Of a DNA stretch of 64,000 nt, positions 10,701-23,116 are shown piece by piece. Position 1 is the stretch's first letter. Each line of letters begins with the position of its first letter. The DNA comes from Pelecanus crispus (lineage: Eukaryota > Chordata > Aves > Pelecaniformes > Pelecanidae): NCBI RefSeq assembly GCF_030463565.1, contig NC_134643.1, positions 215,812,583 to 215,876,582 of the forward strand. Direction: 5' to 3'. The position numbers and the translations under genes were made by a program. The notes beneath the pieces were generated by a model. The model saw only the letters and a program-made list of their open reading frames with translations, was not told where the DNA came from and did not search any database.

Positions 10701-13197
10701 GAAGAAAAAATGTAAGCATAGTAAGTGATTATTAGCTCCTTTTCTCAGAAATCATTTTAACAGGGAGCTCTGTAGGACAAGACCCTCTTTTTGCTGTGTG
10801 TTTGTACTACAGCACCTTACTCTCTCTGGATGTGAGTAGACCCCCTGAGTGTAATGACAACTGAAGAACAAAACCTCATAAAGGCCAAGCAGTCACAAAA
10901 ATAAGACAAGTTTCAAAGCTTGTCAGGATGATCCTAACAGAAGGGTGTAAATGCTGGGCTAAAAATGTGATTTATTTTTGTGCTTTGTTTTGCTGTAAAA
11001 ACTCACAGTCACTTATCACCTCTGTGTCAGAACAGGGAAAGAAGAGCAGTCATTGCCCCCTATAGGTCTGCAGATTCTCTGCTGTTCCTCTGTTTAGCAA
11101 GTGTATCTAGCTTACCTGTGCTGTCCTTGAGAGGCTGCAAAGTTCAGAGCCATGGCATCCTGCAGCTTTTCAGGCCAGTGTCTCCACTTCTCAGCCAGAG
11201 CTGACCTTCAGACCAAATACACATTTACTCTTTGAGCCTGGTTCAAGACCTGAGCTCTGTCTTTAGCTTGGTGCCAAAGAGGCAAACAAGAGCTGTGGCT
11301 CTTTTCAATTATACCACTAACAGTTCAGCCTGAAAGCACATCATTTGATTACATCCTTTTATCTATAAACCTCTTTTGTATCCAATGTGCTTATTTGTGA
11401 GCAAAGACTTGTCTTACTATGTTTTGGAAGCTTTGTGTACAGTCTGGTCTGGACCAAATAATAACAATGATGATTTACAGACCAATCCCTCCCTTATAAA
11501 GATGAAAAATGAAAAAGAGAAGTATTCAATGCAGCTGGAAGATCTCAGCCCATATCTTTCTCACTGGTGAATAACAACAAGTGAAAAGTTGATTTGACCA
11601 AATTTGCTTCACTGCTGGTGAGCTGTTAGGTCCCTACTGGAAGCACCTCTTGATGGTCAGGACAAAATGAGACTTTTTACTCTGGAAGGTAGTTTGAAAG
11701 TCTGGCTGATATTTAATATCTAGCAGCTAAACAAGACAGGACAGAAGTACACAAGCAGAGCTCCATCAAAAAACAGTTTTGTTGCATCAGATGCATCATG
11801 GAGTAAATTTGTCTTTAGTAAAGTTCAGTAACTGCAGCATTAGATAGTATGTAAACAGCTTTCTGTTGTGGATTGAAATTGGCTGTATTTTATTGCAATA
11901 TCAGAAGTTTTTGGACTGAAACCCAAGAAATTATATTGCTCAGATCATAAGAAGACATGAAAAAAAGAAAAAAGACATGAAAAACCCGTGAGATAGTCAA
12001 CAGGGAAAATGTTGTATAAAGTATATGATTTGATCCAACAGTATGGTGGTGAGTTTTTTGGGGAAAGGCAGAGAGCCTGATTCTTGAAACAGACTGATGT
12101 CCCTGAAGTGTAAAGAATATATGCACATATAGAGCACTTGAAATAATAGTCTTTATTTTTTCCTTCCTCTCACACTGCCTGATGGTCCATTCGCTGTTTC
12201 TAAATCAGCACCCAGTATCATACAACTCTGTATTTTCAGTCTCTTATCTCACAGCAGGGTTTTTTTTACTGCACATCCCAGTATCTGATTGCATCCCTTT
12301 GCAGAGATGACCTGAAATGACACCTTTGGATGTGCTGATTTATAAGATCTCTGATAGTCCGAAGAACATAAAAAGTATGACAATAATTTGGTTGAGAGAT
12401 GGGGTATCCCCATGGGAAGACCTAGCAAGCAGCTTGATCCGGAGAAAGTTTCATTTGGATGCCATGTGTAGTACAAGGGAAAAGGAGATTTGGAGTGCTC
12501 TAGGATGTGATGGCATGTGATGTTTTTGTGTTGTTTTAGACAGGTACAGTTTTATGAATGTTTTCCACACACAGAGAAGCCAACTGAAGAGATTCATGAT
12601 TCCTTCCCTAGAGTTTATTTATAATGACAAGATTTTATTTTCATTTTGCTTTAGCCAAGCAGTAAAAAGTAGACGCAAGGTATAATAAATTTGGCTAAGG
12701 GGCTGATAATCGTCCAACAGAGTGTTGCCCACTGTCCAGCACTGTGAAGGCTTGGGAATGACAACATCAGAAGTTACTCATGGGACATGCTTAATTTTGA
12801 ATCTCTACAAAATGTAGTGCTCATGTTCTTCAGTGGCTGACAAGTGGTCTGCAAGCTCCCTCCCATAACTATTAATTGAGTGATTATAAAAGTAGTATCC
12901 ACGTGAAAATCTCCGTGGTTTGAAAACATATGCAGTAGTTTCAAAGCTGTGATGTTATTCTTCAAAAAATTATTGCAGTCCTCTTACATAGGGTGAGAGC
13001 ACTATTCGTCAGTGAGCCATTGGCTGTGATGATAAGAGCTGTTTGATGTTGAGAGTCTTTCTGATCCTATGAGAAGAAATTGTTCCAGACTAATGAGACT
13101 CACTTGTCTCTTTTGAGACTCAGTTGTCACTTTGTAGTCTAACATACAATGTTCCTGGCTTGTCAACATCTGGTAAATTTATCCCTAAATAGGGAAA
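7741..13197. other. Long repeat-poor stretch
   Basis: About 5.4 kb with no recognisable transposon, only a T13 run at 9065-9077. The longest frame (8255-8617) is hydrophobic and AT-driven, with no family resemblance. Conserved non-coding elements may lie here but cannot be told by eye. Confidence 0.55.
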
Positions 13198-13775
13198 AGA
13201 ATCACAGAACCATGGGATAGTTTAGGTTGGAAGGGACCTTTAAAGATCATCTAGTTCAACCCCCCCTGCCATGGGCAGGGACATCTTTCACTAAATCAAG
13301 TTGCTCAAAGCCCCATCCAGCCTGATTTTGAACACTTCCTATCATGGGGCCTCCAGAAATTCTCTGTACCACCTGTTCCAGTGTCTCACCACCCTCATTG
13401 TAACTAATTTCTTCCTAATATCTAATCTAAATCTACCCTCTTTTAGTTTAAAACTGCCACCCCTTGTCCTATCACTTACAGGCCCTAGTAAAAAGGTGCT
13501 CTCCTTCTTTCTTATAAACTCCCTTTAAATACTGAAAGGCCGCAATAAGGTCTCCCCAGAGCCTTCTCTTCTCCAGATTGAACAAACCCAACTCCCTCAG
13601 CCTGTCCTCATAGAGGTGTTCCATCCCTCTGATCATTTTTGTGGCCCTCCTCTGTACCTGCTCTAACAGGTCCTTGTCTTTCCTGTACTTTTCCTGTCCT
13701 CAACTCCACAGCTGGGTGCAGTACTCCAGGTGAGCTCATGAGAATGCAGTAGAGGGTGAGAATCATCTCCCTCAA
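13198..13775 (-). mobile_element. CR1 LINE, 5'-truncated
   Basis: On the minus strand the block reads from the CR1 ORF2 C-terminal region to the 3' UTR. The 3' end at low coordinates shows AATCACAGAACCATGGGATAGTTTAGGTTGGAAGGGACC, the standard CR1 terminus in reverse complement, with a decayed tail. Frameshifts and stops break the ORF. Confidence 0.9.
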
Positions 13776-15920
13776 AAACAGAAGAGATGAGAAAAAGCAA
13801 GAATTATTATTAAAATCCATTTAAACTGTGTAAAATGGATTCAAAGAAAGAAATAGTTTAATAAGCCATTATTTTGCTTGGTAAAGAACATTACAACAGA
13901 TTGGAAATCTCTATTTAACACAGACCTGTCTGTGTTGCCATATAGATGCTTTTGTTCATTATGCCAATCAGTGGCTTTGGGCAAGTATTTTGTTTGACAA
14001 AGTGCTGCATACACAGTGAAGGCAGGGAGTTCAGCTTGTAGAGCCTAACCCTTAACAGAGTCAGGAGCAGTTGGAAAAAGCTGCCCCAACACATGACGAG
14101 CAGTGAAGAGGACACGGAAGTGAAAGCCAGTAAAGCATATTTTCACTCCAGTTAGCCACCCAGGCAAGAAGCAAAGCTGAGCTGAGAATTTGTTGGGTCC
14201 TTCTTATCATGATAAATCCACAGGGCCACCACTGTAATTCCTTCTTCCTTACTGCCCTTGTCTTGTCTGTTCTATGTTCAGTATTGGCTGGTTGAGTGAA
14301 CACCAACATCTGAGCTCTGTTGCTGGCAGGTATTTTTAATCTTCTTAACCTGAATCCAGTTTACTTCCAGCCCCAATCCTTTCTTTGATCTGATTTTCTG
14401 TCAGACCCTATATAAAAATTTCAAGCGGCTTTTGTCTGTGTGGACTGAGTGTAAAGTCTTCAGCTAGGTGGATCTTAGCTCCCTGCAAAGAGTATAAGGG
14501 ATGATCTGGCCCGTCATTCCTCAGAGTGTATCAGTTTCACATCTCTTTCTACAAATGAACTTCTTCAGCATTGCTCTGATTTGAGACTCACCTATGAGAC
14601 AATGATTTAGCAAGACCACCCCCAAAATCCCTGAGTGCATGTATTCATTGTAGCCAAGCACTTACACAGTAATCACTAACTTCTTAAAAAAAAGACAGAT
14701 AAATAACAAGAACTTTCCCTCTGTGTTGACATTTGAGTGGAAAGGCTGAGCTATAAGAATGCACATTTCAGTCCTCAAACCTTGATGTAATAACGTCACC
14801 TTTTCAGTCCTGAGCCTGTGGCTGGACTCTTGTCTCTTGAAACTGTTACTATTAGACTTCTGAAGTCTACCTACTTTGTGCTGAAAGATTTAGCTTTGTC
14901 AGAAAAAACATCACCTACTGCTTACTAGCAGAGCTTGTTCTTGGTTAGATATCTCAGAAGTAAAGGACAAGAACAAGAGTCTGAAGTCATATTCTGGTCC
15001 CTCCTAGCTTTTCCAAGCTGGCAGCAAGAAATTCCTGAGAAGAATAAATGCTATCAGAGCTGTGGGCAGCACCCTAGGCTGAGTTTTTCTAAACTTGCTT
15101 TTTTTTTGTTTTTTCTTTTCCTCAACGCCTTGAAATAAAATAGAAATTCTGTTGTATTCTGCACTTCCTACTCTCAGGCAGAGGTGCCTGGTTGGAGGAC
15201 AGGTTGCCACCAAGCCCAAGCACTCCAGTCTGCCTGGAAGGCACCTGGAAGGATGCTGGTTCTTCCTGCTGTGATTCCAAAATCCAATTCTCCTTCTTCA
15301 AGTTCTTACCCCTGAAGAAGGAGACTAAAAGCAGATTGTTCTGCATGATTTCATACTACATTAGCTACCTGTGTACAAAGAAAGATTCTCTCATGTTGTA
15401 TGCCACCTGAGGTTTCCATCTGAGGAGAGCTTTGTAGAGTTTCACTTGCATTATTCGTCATTGAGCTACTGGTGCTGACTCTGAACCTTTGATCTGCCAG
15501 AAGAAGTGCTTGTGGAACTGCTACCTAATCCAATTCATTAGACATGATCTACCTTCTCTTAAACAGTTTAAAGTAGATTTCTTGTAGTCCTAATTGTATT
15601 GAATGAATTCTGCTGGGAAGCAATTACATGGACAGTTATGCCAATGAGCAGCGACCAGCTGTTGGGCATAGGCCAAGAACAGAAAAATTTTTGTCAGTCA
15701 TCCACAGCCAAAGACAGGAATTATGACACTAATCTTATGGTATTTTGCATACAGGTAGTATATATAGACCTTTTGGGAAAAGAGCCTAGTATTGAATGCA
15801 CAGCAAGTTTTCAAACTAACTTTGAGCTATAAATTACTGGAAAGTCAAGACTGAGTGTTTGTTGGGATTTAGTCTAGCCTAACAGGTAGTTTAAAGGGAC
15901 AACATGAGCAATATAAACCT
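13776..15920. other. Unique sequence, nothing recognised
   Basis: Only short chance frames on both strands; no repeat tail or splice-bounded frame seen. Confidence 0.55.
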
Positions 15921-16460
15921 CATAGAATCATAGAATCATAGAATGTTTTGGGTTGGAAGGGACCTTTAGAGGCCATCTAGCCCAACCCCCCTGCAGTGAG
16001 CAGGGACAGCTTTAACCAGATCAGGTTGCTCAGAGCCCCATCCAACTTGACCATGAATGTTTCCAAGGATGGGGCCTCTACCACCTCTCTGGGCAACCTG
16101 TTCCAGTGCCTCACCACCCTCACTGTAAAAAATTTCTTTCTAATGTCTAGTCTAAATCTATTCTTCTTCAGTTTAAATCCATTATTCCTTGTCCTGTCAC
16201 AACAGGCCTTGCTAAAAAGATTGTCCCCATCTTTCCTGTAGGCCTTCTTTAAGTACTGGAAGGCCGCAATAAGGTCTCCCCGCAGCCTTCTCTTCTCCAT
16301 GCTGAACAACCCCAACTCTCTCAGCCTGGCCTCGTAGGAGAGGTGCTCCAGCCCTCGGATCATTTTTGTGGCCCTCTTCTGGACCCACTCCAACAGGTCC
16401 ATGTCCTTCTTGTGCTGAGGGCTCCAGAGCTGAACACAGTACTCCAGATGAGGTCTCATG
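15921..16460 (-). mobile_element. CR1 LINE, 5'-truncated, well preserved
   Basis: Three tandem CATAGAAT-type tail units begin at 15921. Upstream on the minus strand an uninterrupted frame covers the CR1 ORF2 C-terminal segment from [17 protein letters not shown] through RDIRKKFF-like residues to LTAAGGLG. The CR1 part of the frame is intact; the first 40 or so residues of the open frame derive from unrelated flanking DNA. Confidence 0.93.
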
Positions 16461-19115
16461 CCCAACTTTAAGACAGTTCCCTTCTTGATAAGGGTGGAGG
16501 TATTTCCTTTGGTTATTTTTGGAACCGTTCTTTCTTCTTCCTCAGAGAGCTGACATGTTATTGAATTATGTGTCAAGTCCTCCACAGATCAGCTCTACCC
16601 ACCACTGACACCTGAGTTAAATTTATAAAGCTTTTAGTCTGTTGTGTTTCTCAGCCTTGGGAATTGTTTCTCTTTTGGATGTGATTTTTCAGCCTGAGGT
16701 CTCTGCATCACTGGAGACTACAGACTTCTAAATGGTCTGCAAAAGCAAGCCAGTTCTCAGCTTAATTGGTTTTGTAGGGGTCCCTGATTTTGTTGGAAAA
16801 CCTTTTAGAAGTTTGGTTTTTTTTATAAGAAAAAGACAGAAAACCCACTGACATGCTTTAAATTACATTAGACATAATTATTACTGTCGATTATTTTTAA
16901 TTAATTTTAATAAGTTTATTTAATATATTTAATCACTTTAGGTCATTCACTTTTTAAAGGTAGTTGCTGTACGCTAGGTGTTTGTATTAAAGATGTTTGT
17001 GTGAAATGAAGCTAACAAACTACTCATTATCTGAACTGTCTGAAAGCAGTGATTTAGGAATATAGAGAAATTTGAATACACCATATCAAACAGACCCAGT
17101 CTTGAGGGATGTAGAGACCATGCTCAGAACTATGTGGTCTGTGGCCTGTGGAGTTACCCATTGCTTTCCAAATCTCCATGGCCCACTACGAGACAGCAGG
17201 GTAAATTTGAGGTGCTCTCCAGTGTCAGTCTTTCATTATTTATGTTGCTAATTAATGAAAGTCATTCTTTCATTATTAATGTTGGAAAGCTTTAAAACCC
17301 TAAACATTTTTATATGTCAAGTGCCTAGCTGATTTAGCTTGATTCCTTGCTAGATTCCCTGCAGAAAATCCTCCTCATTCTGGGGGTGAGCAGCCCCTCT
17401 GAGTCAGCCAGGGAGAGGCAACAGGGAGAGCTGCCCATGTCTTCGCACACAGTATAATTCAGATCTGTGTGGGAGTGTCTCTAAATGCTGTGTAAAAGGT
17501 TCTTGCCTCCATCCTGATGACATAATACAGGGTTTTAACTTACCTACTGTGGATGTGCCGTATTTGTTTCCAAACGAATAGTGAACAGACTGCAGATACT
17601 ATAAATATTCTACGTAGTTACTTAATAAACCCAAATGGCTGTAAATGAAAAGGACCTTTCTGAATTAGTGAGTAAATAATTGCTCAAAGCCTTTTTGCCC
17701 CAGCAGTCCTCAATTACAACTGCACAGTATGTCAGAGAACATTTAATTACCTTCCAGAGGGCTCTGTAATTCTGCTTATAATGGCTACACCTCCCTATTA
17801 ATCCTGTGCAAAAATTACCCCTCTGATGAGTTTTTGTTTTGGTTTTGTTGCTTTTTTTGATTAAAGGAAACAAACAGCTCTAGGAGGAGCCTTGCTGTCT
17901 GTCCATCAGTCCCTCTTGCCCACCAGAAAATTTGCTGCTGCCCTTCTTGTTTTCAGGGCTGGGTATGGTGCTGACACTTCAGTGGGATCAGATCTGACAT
18001 CAGCTGAAATCACTAGCAATAGGGTTCCATTCTAAATTAAGACATCAGAAAGAAAAATTTCATATATGAGCGAAGTGTCTAAGCTCACATCTAGGAGAGA
18101 TCCATTCATAAACCCACAGAACACTGAAAGCAAATTGGCTGACCAGACACAAGGGGCCCAATTGGTCAACCTATGCAAAGGCATTTTAAATGATCTGAAA
18201 TGCCCTAGGATATCTCTGGAAATGGACACATTTCCCACAGGTCCTTTGTCATACATGCTTTAGAATATAGCCTCAGATATCTCAGGTTATTCGAAACAGC
18301 ATTAAATACCTATTTTTAGGCAACTGGATGATATCTTGGTTATCTACTGTGGGGTGAGCTGAACTGGTGTGTAGATTCCTCTGTGTAATACTACCTTGGA
18401 CACCCAGATCACATGCAGATATCTACGTAAAACCCCCTAAACTGAGATGTCTTAAAAATGATATCTTATCCTTTCCTAGAGAGTAATAATTTTGCCTCAG
18501 GCCCTTGTAGCTAGAAAGGACCTATGCTATGAAACTGGGATGAGAATCAAGTCAGGTTATATGTGAATTTAGCTTATTGCAGTTGGACTTGACCATCATC
18601 ATGTAAGTGGCTGAAAAATACAAGGAGTATTGTTTTGAATAATCGCCCTAGCTGTTTGCTGATGTATCTCCAGGTGTGTAGTGACAGACGCCATGCCATA
18701 CAGTGGGTGACTTCCAAGTGTTGTGGTATAGGAGCAAGTTGGCTTCAGCATTGAGCATTTGGGAGTCACCCTTTAGGCTTCACAGGGGCTTGTAGAGAGG
18801 ATTTATGTCCCAGATGGTGTGAATGGAGTCCTCATCTAGAAAGGATTTTTACGGTACTAACTGCAAAGGTCAGGAGAGCACGGCCTATAGCAAACTGCAC
18901 CTATGTCTGACAGAAATGAAGAAACCTATGAGCAACTAAGTAGGTGTTTTGGTAATTATAGGTTCAGCTGCCTTTCCTGATCATAAATAGTACTTTAATC
19001 TGAAGGGAAACCCAGTCACCTTCATGAAACTGATATATCATTTAGCCTGTGAAATACCCTCGGTTTAAGATTAAAGATGAGTATATGTGTCCATGAGTTT
19101 AAAAACTGAAAATTA
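16461..19115. other. Unique sequence with an AT-rich core
   Basis: A very AT-rich segment lies at 16855-16945. An imperfect direct repeat of about 20 bp, period 37 (CTTTCATTATT...ATGTTG), occurs at 17229-17285. No gene recognised. Confidence 0.55.
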
Positions 19116-19120
19116 GCATG

Positions 19121-19694
19121 TGTCCTGGTTTCGGCTGGGATAGAGTTAATTTTCTTCCTAGCAGCAGGCATAGTGCTGTGTTTTGGATTTAGTAGGAGAA
19201 GAATGTTGATAACATGCTGATGTTTTTAGTTGTTGCTGAGTACTGCTTATGCTAGTCAAGGACTTTTTCAGCTTCCCATGCTCTGCCAGGTGCACAAGAA
19301 ACTGGGAGGGGGCACAGCCAGAAGAGTTGATCCAAACTGACCAAAGGGCTATTCCATACCATATGACGTCATGCTCAGTATAGAAACTGGGGGTGGGGGT
19401 TGGCCAGGGAGCAGTGATCGCTGCTCGGGAACTGTCTGGGTATCGGTTGGCAGGTGGTGAGCAATTGCATTGTGCATCACTTGCTTCGTGTATCATTATT
19501 ATTATTATCATTATTATAGTGTTACTATTATCATTACTATTTTACTTTATTTCAATTATTAAACTGTTCTTATCTCAACCCAGGAGTGTTTCTCACTCTT
19601 ACTCCTCCAATTCTCTCCCCCATCCCATCGGGGTAGGGGGAGTGAGCGAGCGGCTGCGTGGTGCTTAGTTGCTGGCTGGGGCTAAACCACGACA
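19121..19694 (+). mobile_element. Solo LTR, ERVL-like, complete with 5-bp target duplication
   Basis: The 574-bp element starts TGTCCTGGTTTCGGC and ends AAACCACGACA. It is flanked by the perfect direct repeat GCATG (19116-19120 and 19695-19699). Inside are a TGACGTCA site, a degraded TATA (TATAGAAA), a G-rich stretch, an ATT microsatellite and an ATTAAACTG region that could serve polyadenylation. No internal viral sequence lies beside it, so it formed by recombination between the two LTRs of a provirus. The 5-bp duplication fits class III (ERVL) elements. Confidence 0.93.
19364..19371 (+). promoter_or_regulatory. Perfect CRE palindrome in LTR promoter
   Basis: TGACGTCA, the full CREB/ATF consensus, lies a few bases upstream of the TATA position of this LTR. 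The same site reads TGACATCA in the copies at 41403 and 54533, TGGCATCA at 49591 and TGGCGTCA at 60213, as expected if its CpG decays after insertion. Binding is inferred from the motif only. Confidence 0.55.
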
Positions 19695-19699
19695 GCATG

Positions 19700-22125
19700 A
19701 AAGAAAGGGAGAAAGAGGTTTGCTCCTACTGGATTGGTAGCGTTTGTTTGTTATGGATTTCTAGCAACGTGATTCTAGAATTATCTATTTCCCTGGAGTT
19801 TCTACTCATCTATCGAGGAAGACTGGACCTGATATTTCATGTCAGGAGCCTGTTAAGATGAAGGAGTGTGGGTGAACCAAAATCAAGTTAAAACCAGTGA
19901 ACTTACTCTCTGCATCTTCAGGACTGTCTAGAAACTCATCATGCAGCTTACACTTGTGGCCCTGTGGCAGCTATGAGGTGTCACCAGGAAATCTGTAGGG
20001 CCCTACGTGCCTTGGTGTGCTTGGTGGCTTAGTATGCCTGATAGGTGGCTTAATCCACTAGCAAAAGGACATTAACATGCTGTCTGATGAACTCATATGA
20101 CAGCCTTATGCACAGGAATCAGGCAAATCTAAAAGCACCTTGTGCTCATGGATGTTCCAGAATCCAGTCTTTCGGATGAAGTATGTGTAGTATGCGTAAC
20201 CATTGCCATTGTGTCCTTGTAGCTGAGCCGTGAATATAGGGAGAAATGCAGAATGTAGCTAGATCTTCCATACATCTCCTACTGTTTGTTTCTGTTTCAG
20301 GAAAACAGATGAAATTTTGTGGATGCACTGATTGAAAGAAATAGTAAATAACGGAAGGAATTAGCAGCTGATTTTTTTTATATTGTCGTTGAGCTCCTGA
20401 AGATTTTTACTTGATTCCACTCTGGTCATAAGACCTCCTTCTCATTTTACCATGACAGGATGAAATCCCAGCATGGTTTTGCTTGCCTTTTATTTACTTA
20501 GCACATATACTTGCAGCAGAACAGATGTCATATAGTAGCCATGTATGATTACTGCTACCCTACTGAAAAATGAAATCTGTTGTGTGGAGACTCCATCCTA
20601 CACCAAAAGGCAGCATCGCTATTACCACTACCATTGGCAGTTTGGACCTACCTGGGTCTGGAAACGGTACACGTGTCCTGCATAAATACATCAACTGTAC
20701 TGATAGATTGCTATCACTTATGTAGCACAGGATGAGGCTTCTAGCTTGTTTTGTGGCTGCATGGGGGATTTAAATGGTCTTTTCCAAGTACCTTTCATAA
20801 ACACTAAATGCAGCCTGGGAATGACTGGCCTCTATTTCAGTGTAGCTAATCAGTTAACAACTCAGCTGTGACCACAGGTATATTTTCTTCTGTGGAAACC
20901 CTTGTCTTCCTCTTTTCTCTATGTGACTATGAAGACTTCTTTCTGTATAATCTAGAGAAAATGTCATTCCAGAATGAAAACCTCCATTGTGAAGTCTGGA
21001 TATCATGCAGCAGTTTAGGAGTTTGAAGTTTAGAAAATAATACATTAACATTTCAATTAGGTGCAAAAATAATAGACTGGTGCTGAAGTTCAAAGTTGAG
21101 GATATGAATTTTTTACAAAGGGCACTTGCATCTTCAAAGAAAGAATCATGGGCTTTTGAAACTCATAAGGTAAATCTAGCAGCCTATGACAATCCACTAA
21201 ATATAAATGAAAAGGGCTATGATGAAGAATTACAGGGGCTCCATAACAAGCTATGCAATAGTTACCTGGAATGAGGGCATCTGAAAAAGGTCTCTTAGGC
21301 TTAGTTTACTCATTCTTTCAAACTAAGCTAGTTTAACACTTGAGTTACCAGAGGATCCTCAGTCAAATCTGAAGCATTTGTCTCTGCACAAAGAGATAGC
21401 CATTATCCTTCCAGCAGCTAATGTCTCTGAAGAACCATAGGAAATGATTCAGCCCTTGTTGCTGTCAGAGAAATAATATGAGCATGTAGCAGAGAAGAAA
21501 TATGAAAGTTATGAACAATATTTTATCCTGCTTTCCTAAACATCACTGGGGTGCCTGCTTCTTCTTTTTCTGGTGCTTCACACTGCAGATTAAGAGGTCT
21601 ATCAACATGTCTAAAGGCAAAAGAAGCCATACATTAAGTATGAGGTGATAAAAAACCTGCTTGCCGAGTGTTTTCTTTTAAGGACTTTTAAAAAATAATT
21701 TTTCTTCATTTTTAAATACTATGTGTTACAATTTATCCAATTAACACTATGAAGAAACTGCTTAAATGGAATAGACAAGTGAGCTGTTAGCCACTTGGAA
21801 ACAAAGAATGTGTTAGCTACTTATGGCCTAATGAGAGAGGATTATGCTTACCCTCCAAAAGCACACACACCTTTTATAATACAGAACTCCTAAAGAAATT
21901 ACTAATTTCTTAATACAAAAAACCCTATAAAATTTAAGGTACATACTGTTAATACCAATAATGTTTTTTAAAATATAAATAGGCAGTGATATTTGGGGGA
22001 AGAATAAAAGAAACTTCGTTTTTTACCTTCATGACTACAAAGGTACTTTGGTGTCTTTGTGTTTCCAGTGGGGGAAAAAAAAAGATTCTTTCCATATACT
22101 TCTGTTGAGAGATAAGATAGGATAA
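19700..22125. other. Unique sequence, nothing recognised
   Basis: Short frames only. A small open frame at 21080-21274 has no start or splice support. Confidence 0.55.
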
Positions 22126-23116
22126 GTGACAAATGGAGTCCCTCAGGGGTCCGTACTGGGACCAGTGCTGTTTAACATCTTCATCAATGACATAGACAGT
22201 GGGATCGAGTGCACCCTCAGCAAGTTTGCAGATGACACCAAGCTGAGTGGTGCCGTTGACACACCCGGAGGACAAGATGTCATCCAGAGGGACCTGGACA
22301 AGCTGGAGAGGTGGGCCTCTGTGAACCTCATGAGGTTCAAAAAGGCTAAGTGCAAGGTTCTACACCTGGGACGGGGCAACCCCTGATATCGATACAGGCT
22401 GGGGGATGAAGGGATTGAGAGCAGCCCTGCGGAGAAGGACTTGGGGGTACTGGTAGATGAAAAGCTGGACACGAGCCGGCAATGTGTGCTTGCAGCACAG
22501 AAAGCCAACCACATCCTGGGCTGCATCAAAAGCAGCATGGCCAGCAGGTCAAGGGAGGTGATTCTGCCTCTCTACTCTGCTCTGGTGAGACCTCACCTGC
22601 AGTGCTGCGTCCAGCTCTGGGGCCCTCAGCACAAGAAGGACATGGACCTGCTGGAGCGGGTCCAGAGGAGGGCCACAAAAATGATCCGAGGGCTGGAGCA
22701 CCTCTCCTACGAGGCCAGGCTGAGAGAGTTGGGATTGTTCAGCATGGAGAAGAGAAGGCTGCAAGGAGACCTTATTGCGACCTTCCAGTACTTAAAGGGG
22801 GCCTATAGGAAGGATGGGGGAAATCTTTTTAGCAAGGCCTGTTGTGACAGGACAAGGAATAATGGATTTAAACTAAAGAAGAATAGATTTAGACTAGACA
22901 TTAGAAAGAAGTTTTTTACAATGAGGGTGGTGAAGCACTGGAAGAGCTTGCCCAGAGAGGTGGTAGAGGCCCCATCCTTGGAAACATTCATGGTCAAGTT
23001 GGACGGGGCTGTGAGCACCCTGATCTGGTTAAAGCTGTCCCTGCTCACTGCAGGGGGGTTGGGCTAGATGACCTCTAAAGGTCCCTTCCAGCCCAAAGCA
23101 TTCTATGATTCTATGA
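22126..23116 (+). mobile_element. CR1 LINE, 5'-truncated, young-looking; RT to 3' tail
   Basis: The element begins inside the reverse transcriptase ([20 protein letters not shown]), carries the RT catalytic motif FADDTKL, and continues through the thumb and C-terminal domain to LTAAGGLG at 23067. The 3' UTR and two ATTCTATG tail units follow. The whole 22126-23067 frame is open except for one TGA at 22384-22386, which replaces what looks like a CGA codon. Lacking the endonuclease and promoter, it cannot move on its own. Confidence 0.95.

Noticed and set aside
17229..17285. Imperfect 20-bp direct repeat, period 37
   Set aside because: Only two AT-rich copies; too weak to call a structured repeat.
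19495..19560. Repeated ATT/ATC units as a possible array of short direct repeats such as CRISPR
   Set aside because: A simple microsatellite inside an LTR of a vertebrate genome, with no spacers.
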